Source: Plantibacter flavus
Lineage (GTDB): Bacteria > Actinomycetota > Actinomycetes > Actinomycetales > Microbacteriaceae
Direction: 5' to 3'
NCBI RefSeq assembly: GCF_900177615.1
Contig: NZ_FXAP01000003.1
Location: 480,527-544,526 of the forward strand
Length of the DNA stretch: 64,000 nt
The stretch's first letter is position 1; each line of letters begins with the position of its first letter. The notes below the pieces were generated by a model. It did no database searches. It worked only from the letters and a program-made list of their open reading frames with translations, and had not been told where the DNA came from. Made by a program: the position numbers and the translations under genes. This document shows, in pieces, positions 1 to 8,652 of the stretch.

Positions 1-320
1 CCGACGAGGTAGTACAGGCTCACGAAGAAGACCTGGAAGATCTCCGGCTTCGTGAAGATCTGCACGAAGTTGTCGATGCCGACGAACTCCTGCTCAGGCT
101 CCAGTCCGTCCCACGAGGTGAGGCTGTACCAGAACATGTTCGCGACCGGCACGTAGGTGAGCACGATCAGGAAGGCGAGCGGCACCACGAGGAAGAGCCA
201 GGGGGTGACGCGCGACCCGGTGGCCTTCGGGGGTCTGCCCGGGCGCAGGGTCCGCGGCGGGCGTGGATGGTTCGTCACCACCGCTCGGGTGGCGGGTGAC
301 GCTCCCTGGACTGTGACCAT
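1..320 (-). CDS. Carbohydrate ABC transporter permease (MalF/UgpA-like), N-terminal part
   Basis: Inner-membrane permease of a CUT1-type sugar ABC importer, cut by the window edge. About 106 residues are visible: a Pro/Arg-rich cytoplasmic N-terminus, then a first membrane segment beginning WLFLVVPLAFLIVLTYVPV, then the periplasmic stretch with YSLTSWDG and FVGIDNFVQIF, which is typical of MalF/UgpA-family first periplasmic loops. The ATG at 320 is preceded by an AAGAAGG ribosome site about nine bases away. It follows the binding-protein gene on the same strand, separated by a strong hairpin. Substrate is inferred only from context (GH26 enzyme nearby), so manno-oligosaccharides are possible but unproven. 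Confidence 0.88.
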   Translation of the reverse strand, partial: MVTVQGASPATRAVVTNHPRPPRTLRPGRPPKATGSRVTPWLFLVVPLAFLIVLTYVPVANMFWYSLTSWDGLEPEQEFVGIDNFVQIFTKPEIFQVFFVSLYYLV

Positions 321-352
321 GCTGATCGCCTTCTTCGCTGCGTGGGATGGAG

Positions 353-389
353 GACACCCGGGCCCGCCATGGGGACGGGCCCGGGTGTC
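353..389 (-). terminator. Strong GC hairpin between binding protein and permease
   Basis: A perfect 14-bp stem (353-366 with 376-389) and a 9-nt loop lie just after the stop codon of the binding-protein gene. There is no U-tract. The position suggests partial termination or 3'-end protection that raises binding-protein mRNA over permease mRNA, a common arrangement in sugar ABC operons. Confidence 0.7.
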
Positions 390-402
390 GATCGGATGGG
401 TG

Positions 403-1701
403 CTACTCGGCGACGTCGGCGCGGGCGGCTGCCCAGCGCTCGTTGAGGTCGGCGAATGCGCTCTCCTTGTCGCCGTCGGCTGCGCCACGGGCGATGTCGA
501 TGAGCTTCTGGCGGTAGGTGTTGCCGAAGAGGTCGATCTCAGCGGCGTTCGCGATGTCGTTGATCACGGCTTCCTTGCCCACCGGGTCCGGAGCGAGTTC
601 CAGGTAGGTGACGCCGAGGTCGGAGAAGTCGGCCAGCGTGTCGGGTGCCGGGTCGCTGATGACGGGGCTGATGGCACCCTGGCTCGCGGCGAATCCTGAC
701 TCGTTCGTGAACCAGTCGATCCAGGCCTTCGCGGTCGCCTTGTTCTTCGAGTACTTGCTGACCGCCAGGAACTTGTCGGAGGCGGTGACGGAGGTGAACC
801 CCTCGTCGGTCTTCCACGGCATCGGCCAGAAGCCGATCACGTCGCGGGACTCGCCGGCCTTCTCGGCGGCGTCCTGCATCTGCGAGACGGCCCAGGAGCC
901 GAGCACCATCGAACTGATCTCACCGGAGGCGAGGAGGTTCTTCGACTCCTCCCAGTTGGTGGTGGTGGGGTCCGGCTCGCTCAGGCCGGCGGCGACGGTG
1001 TCGAAGAGGAGACCGTCGATGTCGTACTGGTCGTTGCCCTCGGTCCAGGGACTGTCGGTGGCGATCATCTCGGTACGGACCTTCGGTCCCTGCGTGGCGC
1101 CGAGGTTACCTTCGAGCGTCGCGAGCGGCCAGCCGTCCTTGTAGTTCGTGTAGTACGGGATCGAACCGTTCGCCTTGATCTTCTCGAGTGCGGCGAGGTA
1201 CTCCTCCTCGGTGGCGGGCGGCTCGGTGATCCCGGCCTTCGTCCACACGTCGCGGTTGAAGACGTAGCCCATGGCGGAACCGAAGGTCGAGACGCCGTAG
1301 GCCGTGCCGTCGAAGGAGGCCTCGTTCGCGAAGCGGTAGGTCTTGGACTGCTCCTCGGTGCTGCCGAGTGGCTCGAAGAAGTTCGCGTACTGGTCCTTGG
1401 TGACGTTCGACGAGGGGATGAGGAGCACGTCGCCGTAGTCCTTCGAGTTGAGGCGGATCTTGGCGTCGCCCTCGTAGTCGGTCAGTGCCTCGAACTTCAC
1501 GGTGGTGCCGGGGTACTGCTTCTCGAACTCGGCCGCATAGTCCTTGAAGGTGGTGTCGACGAGGTCGGTGCGGTTCGTGAGGACGGTGATCTCGCCGCTC
1601 GGGTCGCCGTCGTCGTTGGCGGCTCCACCGGAGCAACCGCTGAGGACGAGTGCCGCGGCCGCAGCCGTCGCGGCGAGGCCGATGATCGGTCTCCGGGACA
1701 T
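403..1701 (-). CDS. Sugar ABC transporter substrate-binding lipoprotein
   Basis: 432-residue extracellular solute-binding protein of the CUT1 type. The N-terminus MSRRPIIGL, a hydrophobic run and a lipobox LSGC predict a lipoprotein anchored outside the membrane after cleavage before Cys23. The family fold is supported by the ITVLTNRTDL start of the mature domain, the AYGVSTFGSAMGYVFNRDVW segment and the AKAWIDWFTNE segment usual in extracellular binding proteins (SBP_bac_1/8). Length is normal. It is the first gene of the operon, followed by the hairpin and the permease. A sigma70-like promoter and an AT-rich island lie upstream. The ligand cannot be read from the sequence; the nearby GH26 gene suggests mannan-derived oligosaccharides. 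Confidence 0.93.
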   Translation of the reverse strand: MSRRPIIGLAATAAAAALVLSGCSGGAANDDGDPSGEITVLTNRTDLVDTTFKDYAAEFEKQYPGTTVKFEALTDYEGDAKIRLNSKDYGDVLLIPSSNVTKDQYANFFEPLGSTEEQSKTYRFANEASFDGTAYGVSTFGSAMGYVFNRDVWTKAGITEPPATEEEYLAALEKIKANGSIPYYTNYKDGWPLATLEGNLGATQGPKVRTEMIATDSPWTEGNDQYDIDGLLFDTVAAGLSEPDPTTTNWEESKNLLASGEISSMVLGSWAVSQMQDAAEKAGESRDVIGFWPMPWKTDEGFTSVTASDKFLAVSKYSKNKATAKAWIDWFTNESGFAASQGAISPVISDPAPDTLADFSDLGVTYLELAPDPVGKEAVINDIANAAEIDLFGNTYRQKLIDIARGAADGDKESAFADLNERWAAARADVAE

Positions 1702-1757
1702 GGGAACTCCTTCGTTCGTGGGGGCGAAGGGCCGGGTCGCCTCGTCGCTCGCTGTCC

Positions 1758-1786
1758 AGCATCGTCTGCCGTCTCACGCCCGTCAA
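1758..1786 (-). promoter_or_regulatory. Putative promoter of the sugar ABC operon
   Basis: On the minus strand a -35 TTGACG (1781-1786) and a -10 GATGCT (1758-1763) are separated by 17 bp, placing the transcription start about 50 nt before the binding-protein ATG. The AT-rich island directly upstream could be an UP element or operator. Confidence 0.5.
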
Positions 1787-1818
1787 GACTAAACATTATT
1801 AATTTATATAACAAATCG
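1786..1818. promoter_or_regulatory. AT-rich island with imperfect dyad, candidate repressor site
   Basis: About 30 bp that are almost pure A/T inside >65% GC DNA, with an imperfect dyad ATTAT-N8-ATAAC (1795-1812). It lies directly upstream of the -35 of the sugar operon. AT-rich operators are typical of ROK-family repressors (known for NagC and XylR), and a ROK gene is 1 kb away; the link is inferred. Confidence 0.4.
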
Positions 1819-1855
1819 GTCACGGGGAATCCACCCCACTCGCGCCCTCGAAGCC

Positions 1856-2725
1856 TCAAACGACGGGGACGGGACCCGAGGTGGAGCGCTCGATGACCAC
1901 GGCGTGCGGCGCCTCACGAGTGGTACCGGGGCGACCCGCGAGCAACTCGAGCAGTTCCTCACCCGCCATCTCGCCGATGCGTTGCACGTCGTGGCTGAGC
2001 GCCGACATCGGCGGATCGGACAGCTGGCACTGCGCCGAATCGTCCCATGCCACGATCGAGAGGTCGTCTGGCACCCGCAACCCGGCCTCCTGCACCGCTT
2101 GCAGCCCGCCGAGCGCCATCACGTCGCTGTCGAAGACGACCGCCGTCGGCCTGGGGTCGCGCGCGAGCAATGCCTGCATCGCCCCGACGCCTGAGGCTCG
2201 GGAGTAATCGCCGCCGATCGAGACGGTGTCCACGTCGGGCAGGTCGGCGGCCAGGGTGAACGCCTCCATCCGCGACAGCGTGTGCGTGAGTTCGCGCGGA
2301 CCCGTGACGTGCGCGAGCCGCCGGTGCCCGAGCGAGACGAGGTGGTCGACGGCCTCGTGCATCGTGACCGCGTCGTTGGTCCAGACCGCCGGAAGGCCCT
2401 GCGCCGTCGCCGGTGCACCGATCACGATCGCCGGGATCCCGGACCGCTCGACGAAGGCCACCCGCTCGTCGTCGTCGATGAGGTCCACGAGGATGACGGC
2501 GCTCACCGTGCCCTCCTGCTGCCAGCGCCCGAGCTGCAGCAGCTCATCCTCCCGCGTCGGCAGCACGCGGAGCAACACCGACAGGCCGTGCGGGCGGACC
2601 ACACGATCGATGCCGGCGATGAGCTCGTGGTAGAACGGCTCCTCCCCGTAGATCTCCGAGGCCCGGAACAGCGTGAGGCCGATCGGCCGGGGCTGCGCGA
2701 TAGTCTGTTCGGCATCGAGACCCAT
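1856..2725 (-). CDS. LacI-type sugar-sensor protein lacking the helix-turn-helix domain
   Basis: 289-residue protein made only of the periplasmic-binding-protein-like effector domain of LacI/GalR regulators. Hallmarks: RPIGLTLFRASEIYGEEPFY at the start of the first Rossmann half, HLVSLGHRRLAHVTGP, PTAVVFDSDVMALGGLQAV and DDLSIVAWDDS. A normal LacI protein has about 60 more residues (HTH plus hinge) before this point; here only 14 residues precede the sensor domain. The upstream DNA is the divergent ROK gene, so no HTH can be hidden there. The ATG at 2725 was preferred over in-frame codons up to 2767 because it leaves a 74-bp divergent gap. It could be a sugar-responsive partner of another regulator, or a decayed repressor with intact sensor. 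Confidence 0.85.
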   Translation of the reverse strand: MGLDAEQTIAQPRPIGLTLFRASEIYGEEPFYHELIAGIDRVVRPHGLSVLLRVLPTREDELLQLGRWQQEGTVSAVILVDLIDDDERVAFVERSGIPAIVIGAPATAQGLPAVWTNDAVTMHEAVDHLVSLGHRRLAHVTGPRELTHTLSRMEAFTLAADLPDVDTVSIGGDYSRASGVGAMQALLARDPRPTAVVFDSDVMALGGLQAVQEAGLRVPDDLSIVAWDDSAQCQLSDPPMSALSHDVQRIGEMAGEELLELLAGRPGTTREAPHAVVIERSTSGPVPVV

Positions 2726-2799
2726 CGGGACGCGGCCTTTCGTGAGGAGTGGTCGTGTGGCCCTCACACTACGCGCTCGAAGATCGCCGGGAGGGACAG

Positions 2800-4023
2800 T
2801 TGGCCAGACGTGAGTCCGTGCAGTCGGGTCCCGGCAGCCAGGCGCTCATCGTCGACCTCATCCGCTCGGCCGGCACGATCAGCCGCACCGAGCTCACCGA
2901 GGCGACGGGCCTGACCCAGCCGTCGATCTCCAACATCGTCCGCCGCCTCATCGAGGACGGACTCGTCCGCGAGACCGGTCGGGCCGCGCCCCGCGGTGGC
3001 AAGCCGCGGACCCTCCTCGAGATCAACGCGAGCGCCAAGTACGGCGTCGGGATCCAGCTCGGGTTCGAGTCGATCACGCTCGTCGCCACCGACGTCCGCG
3101 GCGGCGTCGTCGGCCGGCAGCTCGTCGACGGCGCAGGCTCGGCCACGCCGGAGCAGGTGACCGACCGACTCGTCACGCTCTACCGCGGCTTCGTCGCCGG
3201 CGTCGGGCTCGCGGCGCCGTCGATCGCGGGCGTCGCCGTCGTCGCTCCCGGCCCGATCGCCCAACTCGGCGGCGTCCTCCTCGGTCCGCCCACGCTCGTC
3301 CGCTGGGACGACTTCCCCCTGCAGCAGGCGTTGCAGGAGAGCCTCGACGTCCCGGTGGTCGTCGACAACGATGCCGCAGCCGCAGCTGTCGGCGAGTTCT
3401 GGAGTCGCCAGGTGTCGCGCACGGAGTCCTTCGCCTGCGTCTACATGGGCACCGGGATCGGCGCCGGAATGGTGCTGGGCGGGGCCCTCTATCGCGGTTC
3501 GAGCTCGAACGCCGGTGAGCTGGGTCACATCAGCATCGAGGTCGACGGCGTCCCCTGCCACTGCGGCAACCGTGGGTGCCTGGAGCGCTACGCAGCACCG
3601 GCAGCCGTGATGGCGGCGGCCGAGGCCTCGCGGGATCGCCTCGACGGACTCGGGCTCGGCTTCGCACCGGAGACGCTCAGCCGCGACTTCGATCAGCTCG
3701 CGCGCGCCGCCGTCAGCGGTCACGAGGCGGCGCTCGATCTCATCCGCTTCTCGGCCGACCGCGTCGCCGCCGCCTCGGTGACCCTCGCGAACCTGCTCGA
3801 CCTCGATCGACTCGTCCTTGCCGGCCCTGGCATGGCGGTAGCCGGTTCGCTCTATGCCCGCGCGATCCGCGAACGCCTCGAGCAGCGCTTCTTCGCCAGA
3901 CGTGCCCACCCGATCGTGGTCGAGCTCTCCGCCAACCCGCGCGACGCAGCAGCGATCGGCGCCGCGTCACTTGTCCTCCAGGGCACGATCGCGCCAGGGC
4001 ACGGGCCGGCGCTCACCCGCTGA
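2800..4023 (+). CDS. ROK-family transcriptional repressor (NagC/XylR-like)
   Basis: 407-residue repressor of the ROK family. An N-terminal winged HTH (roughly residues 10-65, with ISRTELTEATGLTQPSISNI) is followed by the ASKHA sugar-kinase-like sensor fold: VVDNDAAAAAVGEF, the phosphate loop around YMGTGIGAGMVLGG, and the zinc motif CHCGNRGCLE that defines the family. The TTG at 2800 is preferred because GGGAGG lies eight bases before it and the HTH starts soon after; a longer open frame begins at 2749. It is divergent from the HTH-less LacI-type sensor and close to a sugar importer and GH26 enzyme, so it probably controls mannan-type sugar use. Effector unknown. Confidence 0.92.
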   Translation: MARRESVQSGPGSQALIVDLIRSAGTISRTELTEATGLTQPSISNIVRRLIEDGLVRETGRAAPRGGKPRTLLEINASAKYGVGIQLGFESITLVATDVRGGVVGRQLVDGAGSATPEQVTDRLVTLYRGFVAGVGLAAPSIAGVAVVAPGPIAQLGGVLLGPPTLVRWDDFPLQQALQESLDVPVVVDNDAAAAAVGEFWSRQVSRTESFACVYMGTGIGAGMVLGGALYRGSSSNAGELGHISIEVDGVPCHCGNRGCLERYAAPAAVMAAAEASRDRLDGLGLGFAPETLSRDFDQLARAAVSGHEAALDLIRFSADRVAAASVTLANLLDLDRLVLAGPGMAVAGSLYARAIRERLEQRFFARRAHPIVVELSANPRDAAAIGAASLVLQGTIAPGHGPALTR

Positions 4024-4079
4024 GTCGCCCGAATCCGTCCAGAATCGCGTCGAAATCGAGCGGTTCCGGGCGACTCAGC
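4019..4079. terminator. Long-loop inverted repeat between convergent genes
   Basis: A 13-bp perfect arm pair (4019-4031 with 4067-4079) extends inward with two mismatches and overlaps the ROK stop codon. It lies between the convergent ROK and GH26 genes and could end transcription in both directions. No U-tract is present. Confidence 0.55.
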
Positions 4080-4100
4080 GCTGTGGTCACGGCATCCCAG

Positions 4101-5108
4101 CTACGGCAGGACCACTTCACCCTGATTGAACACCCGCGGATGGAAGTACGCGTTCTGGATCTCGGTGTTGGAGTTGTTGCCACGCAGTTGCTCCGACCAG
4201 ATCATGAAGTACGACCAACGCGTCTGCGACTGGAGGAGGTTCGCATCCGGCGCCTTCCCCAACTCCGCGATCGCGATCGGCTTCGTACCGGCGATCGTCT
4301 GCATCTGCTGATAGTCGGCGGCACTCGGATAGTTCTTGTACCAGACGTCGAGTGAGACCACGTCGACGTAGGAGTTCCCCGGGTAGTAGTTCGCCCACCC
4401 TCCCGCCGGGTTGTCCTGCACGTTCCAGACCCAGATGAGGTTGTCGAGCCCCTGTGAGTCGAAGTAGTCACGCATCTGCTGGAAGATCTTCGCCCCGCCG
4501 TTCGCTCCCGATCGGCCGCCCCACCAGTTCCAGGTCTCGTTCATCTCATGGAAGGGCCGGAAGAGGACCGGGACTCCGGCGTCCTTGAGCTGCCGAAGAT
4601 ATGGGACGACCTCGGCCATCCGCTGCCGCCACGTGGTGTTGAGAGCGGTGCCGCCCGTGACGATCTGGGTGAACTGTGCGTTGGTGATCTGCGTCTTGAC
4701 ACCGCCGTCGAACTCACAGGTCGAGGGCCCGGTCGGTGAGCATGCATGCCACGTCAACGCGACGAGCGAACCGTTCGCCCACTCGGTCTTCGCCTGATCG
4801 ATCACCCGCTGACGGTTGGCGGCATCCTGAGCTCGGAACATCAGGTCACCGCCCCACAGACCGGGATACTGACCGGTGATGTCCTTCACCTGCTGCGTGT
4901 ATTGGCCCGGCGCACTGGCGGGCTCCTTGTTGTGCTGGCCCGACACGACGTTCGAGCCGGTGATCGAACGGAGGTACTGGATCACCGACGCTTTCGTCTT
5001 GGCCGGGAACGCCTCCGCGGGCGCCGGTTGCCCGACCGCCGCTCCTGCCAAGCCGAGCACGAGCGCGGTGGCGAGCGCCAGTCTGCCGGCACGAACCTGT
5101 GATTTCAT
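4101..5108 (-). CDS. Secreted GH26 endo-beta-mannanase-like glycoside hydrolase
   Basis: 335-residue secreted enzyme of glycoside hydrolase family 26, whose best-known members cut beta-1,4-mannan with retention. A Sec signal peptide (basic start, hydrophobic LALATALVLGLAGAA, likely cleavage near AEAFP) precedes the TIM barrel. The acid/base Glu is expected in VLFRPFHEMNETWNWWGG, and the nucleophile in KPIAIAELGKAP; both motifs are intact. VSGQHNKE near the N-terminus is also usual for GH26. No carbohydrate-binding module or anchor is seen, so it should be released. It sits convergent to the ROK gene and belongs by context with the ABC importer. An AT-rich island lies upstream of its start. 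Confidence 0.9.
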   Translation of the reverse strand: MKSQVRAGRLALATALVLGLAGAAVGQPAPAEAFPAKTKASVIQYLRSITGSNVVSGQHNKEPASAPGQYTQQVKDITGQYPGLWGGDLMFRAQDAANRQRVIDQAKTEWANGSLVALTWHACSPTGPSTCEFDGGVKTQITNAQFTQIVTGGTALNTTWRQRMAEVVPYLRQLKDAGVPVLFRPFHEMNETWNWWGGRSGANGGAKIFQQMRDYFDSQGLDNLIWVWNVQDNPAGGWANYYPGNSYVDVVSLDVWYKNYPSAADYQQMQTIAGTKPIAIAELGKAPDANLLQSQTRWSYFMIWSEQLRGNNSNTEIQNAYFHPRVFNQGEVVLP

Positions 5109-5194
5109 CGTCGTCTCCTTCCCGCGCTTCCTCGTTGAAGCGGCGGTCCCAACAGGCTCCCCTGTCCTCCTTCACAGGTCAAGGACTTTCATGA

Positions 5195-5213
5195 GTAATT
5201 AATAAAAGTTGTT
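5195..5213. promoter_or_regulatory. AT-rich island upstream of the GH26 gene
   Basis: The 145-bp gap between the GH26 gene (leftward) and the TSUP gene (rightward) holds an A/T stretch containing TTATTAATT on the minus strand, the same 9-mer present in the island before the sugar ABC operon. A shared operator is possible. No convincing -35/-10 pair for the GH26 gene could be fixed. Confidence 0.35.
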
Positions 5214-5253
5214 GCCCGATGGATCATCACTCTGACGATTAGGCTGGGCGACT

Positions 5254-6075
5254 GTGCTCGATGGACCGCTGATCGCCGAATGGCTCCCCGTCTCGGTGGC
5301 CGCGCTCGTCCTCCTCCTCGTGGCGGCGGGAGTGGCCGGCTGGGTCGACGCGGTCGTCGGTGGCGGCGGACTCATCCAGTTGCCCGCGCTCGTCATCGCC
5401 GTTCCGGGCGACGTCGCGACCCCGTTCATCCTGGGCACGAACAAGCTGTCGTCGTTCTTCGGCACCCTGTCGGCGAGCTGGGTGTACCTGCGCAAGATCA
5501 GGGTGCAGCTCGTGCTGCTGGCGCCTCTCGTCGCCGGGGCCTACGCCGGCTCGACCGTCGGTGCCGCCTTGTCGCGGTACGTCCCTCGCGACGTGTTGAC
5601 GCCCGTCGTGCTCGTGGCCGTGATCGCCGTGGCGTTGTACACCCTCTTCAAGCCGACCATGGGCCTGCACCACGAACCCCGTCATGACCGCGCCACCGCC
5701 GTCGCCTGGCGGGCGGCGATGATCGGGCTACTGGTGGGCTTCTACGACGGCATCCTCGGACCGGGAACGGGCTCGTTCTTCGTCATCCTCATCGTCGGTG
5801 TGCTCGGGTACGGCTTCCTGCAAGCCAGCGTGAACGCGAAGATCGCCAACCTCACCACGAACCTCGCCGCTCTCGTCGTGTACGGGGTGCACGGCGAGGT
5901 CCTGCTCGCGCTCGGTCTCGCCATGGCCGTCATGAACATCACCGGCGGGTTCATCGGCGCCCGTATGGCGACGAAACGCGGAAGCGGCTTCGTGCGGATC
6001 GTGTTCCTGGTGACCCTGTCCATCCTCATCGTGAAGCTGGCCTGGGACACCGTGGTGCAGTTCACCGGTTCATGA
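5254..6075 (+). CDS. TSUP (TauE/SafE) family membrane permease
   Basis: 273-residue polytopic membrane protein of the TSUP family, proposed exporters or importers of sulfite, sulfonates and other small anions. The family signature is visible in GWVDAVVGGGGLIQLPAL in the first repeat and FYDGILGPGTGSFFVI in the second; eight or so hydrophobic segments and the usual length support the call. The GTG start gives the hydrophobic N-terminus directly. A TAGGCT hexamer ends eight bases before the start, so a very short or absent leader is possible. It converges on the next gene with a 6-bp overlap. No sulfur-metabolism gene is adjacent, so the substrate is unknown. Confidence 0.9.
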   Translation: MLDGPLIAEWLPVSVAALVLLLVAAGVAGWVDAVVGGGGLIQLPALVIAVPGDVATPFILGTNKLSSFFGTLSASWVYLRKIRVQLVLLAPLVAGAYAGSTVGAALSRYVPRDVLTPVVLVAVIAVALYTLFKPTMGLHHEPRHDRATAVAWRAAMIGLLVGFYDGILGPGTGSFFVILIVGVLGYGFLQASVNAKIANLTTNLAALVVYGVHGEVLLALGLAMAVMNITGGFIGARMATKRGSGFVRIVFLVTLSILIVKLAWDTVVQFTGS

Positions 6076-7074
6076 TGCACCCGGCAGAGCGACCTCGCCG
6101 GCGGGTGTTCCGAGCAGTCGCCTCGTCCAGTCGGCCAGGGCCGCGATGGCGGTCCGCGAGATGGCGGCACTCGGCACCATGCTCGTGAAGCCGTGGAACG
6201 CCCCCGGCCAGACGTGCAGTTCCGCGTCCCCACCCGCAGCCCACATCGCGCTGGCGTAGGCGACCGTCTCGTCACGGAACACCTCGGCGCTGCCACAGTC
6301 GATGTAGGTGCGCGGAAGGCCGGCGAGGTCGGTCGCCCGCGCGGGTGCGGCGGAGATCGACACGTCTTCACCGGCACGGCGGGGTCCGAGGTACGCGTCC
6401 CAGCCGAACCGGGTCATCTGCCGATCTGCGACCCCGACCCCGTCGATCTGCATCGTCGACACGGTGGCATCGCGGTCGTCGAGCATCGGCGAGACGAGGA
6501 TCTGCCCGAACAGGGCCGGCCCACGGCGGTCCCGGGCGAGCAGGGCGGTCCCCGCGGCGAGCCCGGCACCCGCACTCTGGCCCGCGATCACGATGCGGCC
6601 CGGGTCGATGCCGAGCTCATCCGCGTGGGCCTCGACCCAGACGAGTCCGGCGTAGCAGTCCTCGACCGGGTACGGGTCGGGGTACTCCGGGGCGAGGCGG
6701 TAGTCGACGCTGACGAGCACCACGTCGTGGTCGTCCAGGAGCCAGTCGTCGTAGGAGTCGAGATTCCCGAGGTGGTGGCCGAACATCATCCCGCCGCCGT
6801 GGATCGTGTAGACCGCGGCCGTGGGCCGCGTCCGTCCGATCCGCTGGATGAGCGCGAGCGTGATCGGCTCCCCGAGATGGCCGGGCACCGTGAGCGAACG
6901 CCGCTCGAACCCCCGCGACCGCAGCCGTTCGTCGAGAGCCTCCTCGGTCGTGTCGAGGCCGCGCATCCTCGGCAGCATCTCGGTCGTCAGGGTGAACGGT
7001 CCGCGTGCATCGAGAGCGTCGAGGAAGGGGGTGAGTTCGGGATCGAACGGGGGACGGGGCATGAGGTCAGACAT
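6070..7074 (-). CDS. Alpha/beta hydrolase of the hormone-sensitive-lipase family
   Basis: 334-residue esterase/lipase-like enzyme. The HSL oxyanion motif HGGGMMFGH and the nucleophile elbow GQSAGAGLA are intact; the acid is probably in DCGSAEVFRDETV and the histidine in GAFHGF near the C-terminus. No signal peptide, so cytoplasmic. The ATG at 7074 overlaps the end of the upstream exporter gene by 8 bp, and a GGAG element lies within that gene, so the two are co-translated. The pair could detoxify and expel an ester-type compound, but the substrate is not evident. Confidence 0.9.
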   Translation of the reverse strand: MSDLMPRPPFDPELTPFLDALDARGPFTLTTEMLPRMRGLDTTEEALDERLRSRGFERRSLTVPGHLGEPITLALIQRIGRTRPTAAVYTIHGGGMMFGHHLGNLDSYDDWLLDDHDVVLVSVDYRLAPEYPDPYPVEDCYAGLVWVEAHADELGIDPGRIVIAGQSAGAGLAAGTALLARDRRGPALFGQILVSPMLDDRDATVSTMQIDGVGVADRQMTRFGWDAYLGPRRAGEDVSISAAPARATDLAGLPRTYIDCGSAEVFRDETVAYASAMWAAGGDAELHVWPGAFHGFTSMVPSAAISRTAIAALADWTRRLLGTPAGEVALPGAS

Positions 7075-8536
7075 GGGAAGGCTCCTGGGTTGCAGGCTGA
7101 GATGGGAGGTGATGTGAACGGAGGACACCGACAGCCACCAGGGCTGCAGCGAGGACGGTGATGGTCGATCCCGCAATGAGGACCGCTTGCTGGAATGACG
7201 CGACGAGGGCCGGGGTGAAGTACTCGGTCGCGATGCCGCCGCCGACGACCGCAGCGAGGATCGTCCCGGTCGCGGCGATCCCGACAGCGGTGGCGATCTC
7301 GCTCGCGGTGTCGACCAGGGCCGCACCGATGGACGTGCGGTCCGTAGGGAGACCACGGAGGACGTTGTTGCCGGCGACGACTCCGACCACCCGCATCCCG
7401 GCGGCGACGAGGACGAGTGCGATGAGGACCCAGGGGTAGCCGAACCGGCTCAGGAGCGCGAACACGGCCAGCCCCGAGACGACCGCGGCAGCGCTCATCC
7501 ACGCGGCATGATCGAGTCCCACGCGGTGCACGAACGGACCGACGAAGCGACCGCTCGCCAACAGCACCACGACCTGCGGGAGCATCGCCACAGCGGCCAG
7601 GGCCGGCGGCCACCCCCAGGCGAACTGCAGCTGCAGGGTCGCCAGATACGACACGCCTGCCATCGCCAGCCCGGCGGCGGCCTTGTACGCCAATCCGGAG
7701 GCGACGAGCGGCTGCGCGACGAGACGGAGGTCCAGCAGCGGGTGACGCGTCGTGCGCTCCCTGACGACGAACCCGATCATGGCCGCCACGGTCATCGCCG
7801 CCGTGCCCCAAGCCAGAGCGAGGTCGATGCCGGCGACGAACAGGGTCGGGGTGAGGAGGACGCCGACGACGGTCGCAGTCCCGAGGACGGCTCCGAGCAC
7901 GTCGATCCGGTCCTGGTGCAGGTGCGACCGCTCGTCGGTAACAATCCCGGCGCGGATCCCGATCCAGGCGATCACCGCGATCGGGGCGTTGGCGACGATG
8001 AGCACCTGCCAGGGCGCCACGGCGAGCACGAGTCCACCGATCGTCGGCCCGGCGGCGAGGCCGACCAGCCCGGCGGTCGAGATGACCGTCAGCGCGCGGA
8101 CGCGCAGGTCGTCCCGGTCGAACAGACGGAACGCCAACGCCATCGATCCCGGAGTCGTCATCGCCGCGGCGACACCCATCAGGGCGCGCACGGCGATCAA
8201 CTGCTCCACCGAGGCGACGAACACAGTCAGCACGCTGGCGACGGCGAGCAGCGTCAGGCCGATCAGCATTACCCGACGACGGCCGAACCGGTCGGCGACC
8301 GCACCGAAGAGCAGCATCAGGCCACCGAAGGCGACCGAGTACGCCCCCGACACCCACTGCAGTGACGCGGTGGAAGCGGTGAGGTCACGGCCGATCGTCG
8401 GGAGCGCGACGTTCAGGACGGAGTTGTCGAGCATCTCGAACAGGAAGACGGCCGAGAGGCCGGCCAGCGCGACCCACGCGTCGCGGAGGCGTGGCGGCGA
8501 GTCTTCGACGACCGCGGAGGTTGAGGGTTCGGACAT
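7067..8536 (-). CDS. DHA2-family MFS drug exporter (EmrB/QacA-like)
   Basis: 489-residue major facilitator with about 14 membrane segments. Family motifs: FEMLDNSVLNVALPTIGRDL at the first segment (motif D1 of the DHA2 group) and the loop 2-3 motif GAVADRFGRRRVML. It should export drugs or other amphiphiles with proton antiport. The ATG at 8536 is preferred over an upstream in-frame ATG because GAAGGAG lies nine bases before it and the cytoplasmic N-terminus is then normal. Co-expressed with the downstream hydrolase (8-bp overlap). No TetR or MarR regulator is adjacent. Confidence 0.92.
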   Translation of the reverse strand: MSEPSTSAVVEDSPPRLRDAWVALAGLSAVFLFEMLDNSVLNVALPTIGRDLTASTASLQWVSGAYSVAFGGLMLLFGAVADRFGRRRVMLIGLTLLAVASVLTVFVASVEQLIAVRALMGVAAAMTTPGSMALAFRLFDRDDLRVRALTVISTAGLVGLAAGPTIGGLVLAVAPWQVLIVANAPIAVIAWIGIRAGIVTDERSHLHQDRIDVLGAVLGTATVVGVLLTPTLFVAGIDLALAWGTAAMTVAAMIGFVVRERTTRHPLLDLRLVAQPLVASGLAYKAAAGLAMAGVSYLATLQLQFAWGWPPALAAVAMLPQVVVLLASGRFVGPFVHRVGLDHAAWMSAAAVVSGLAVFALLSRFGYPWVLIALVLVAAGMRVVGVVAGNNVLRGLPTDRTSIGAALVDTASEIATAVGIAATGTILAAVVGGGIATEYFTPALVASFQQAVLIAGSTITVLAAALVAVGVLRSHHLPSQPATQEPSHV

Positions 8537-8652
8537 GGGCGCACTCCTTCGATGAAGAAGTGACGGCTCCCATGAGCCGCGTGCGCGTTTCCGTCGGCCG
8601 GAGCACGACGGGATTTTTCCCTCTGCGACGAGGATAACGCTCATTCCGGCGA

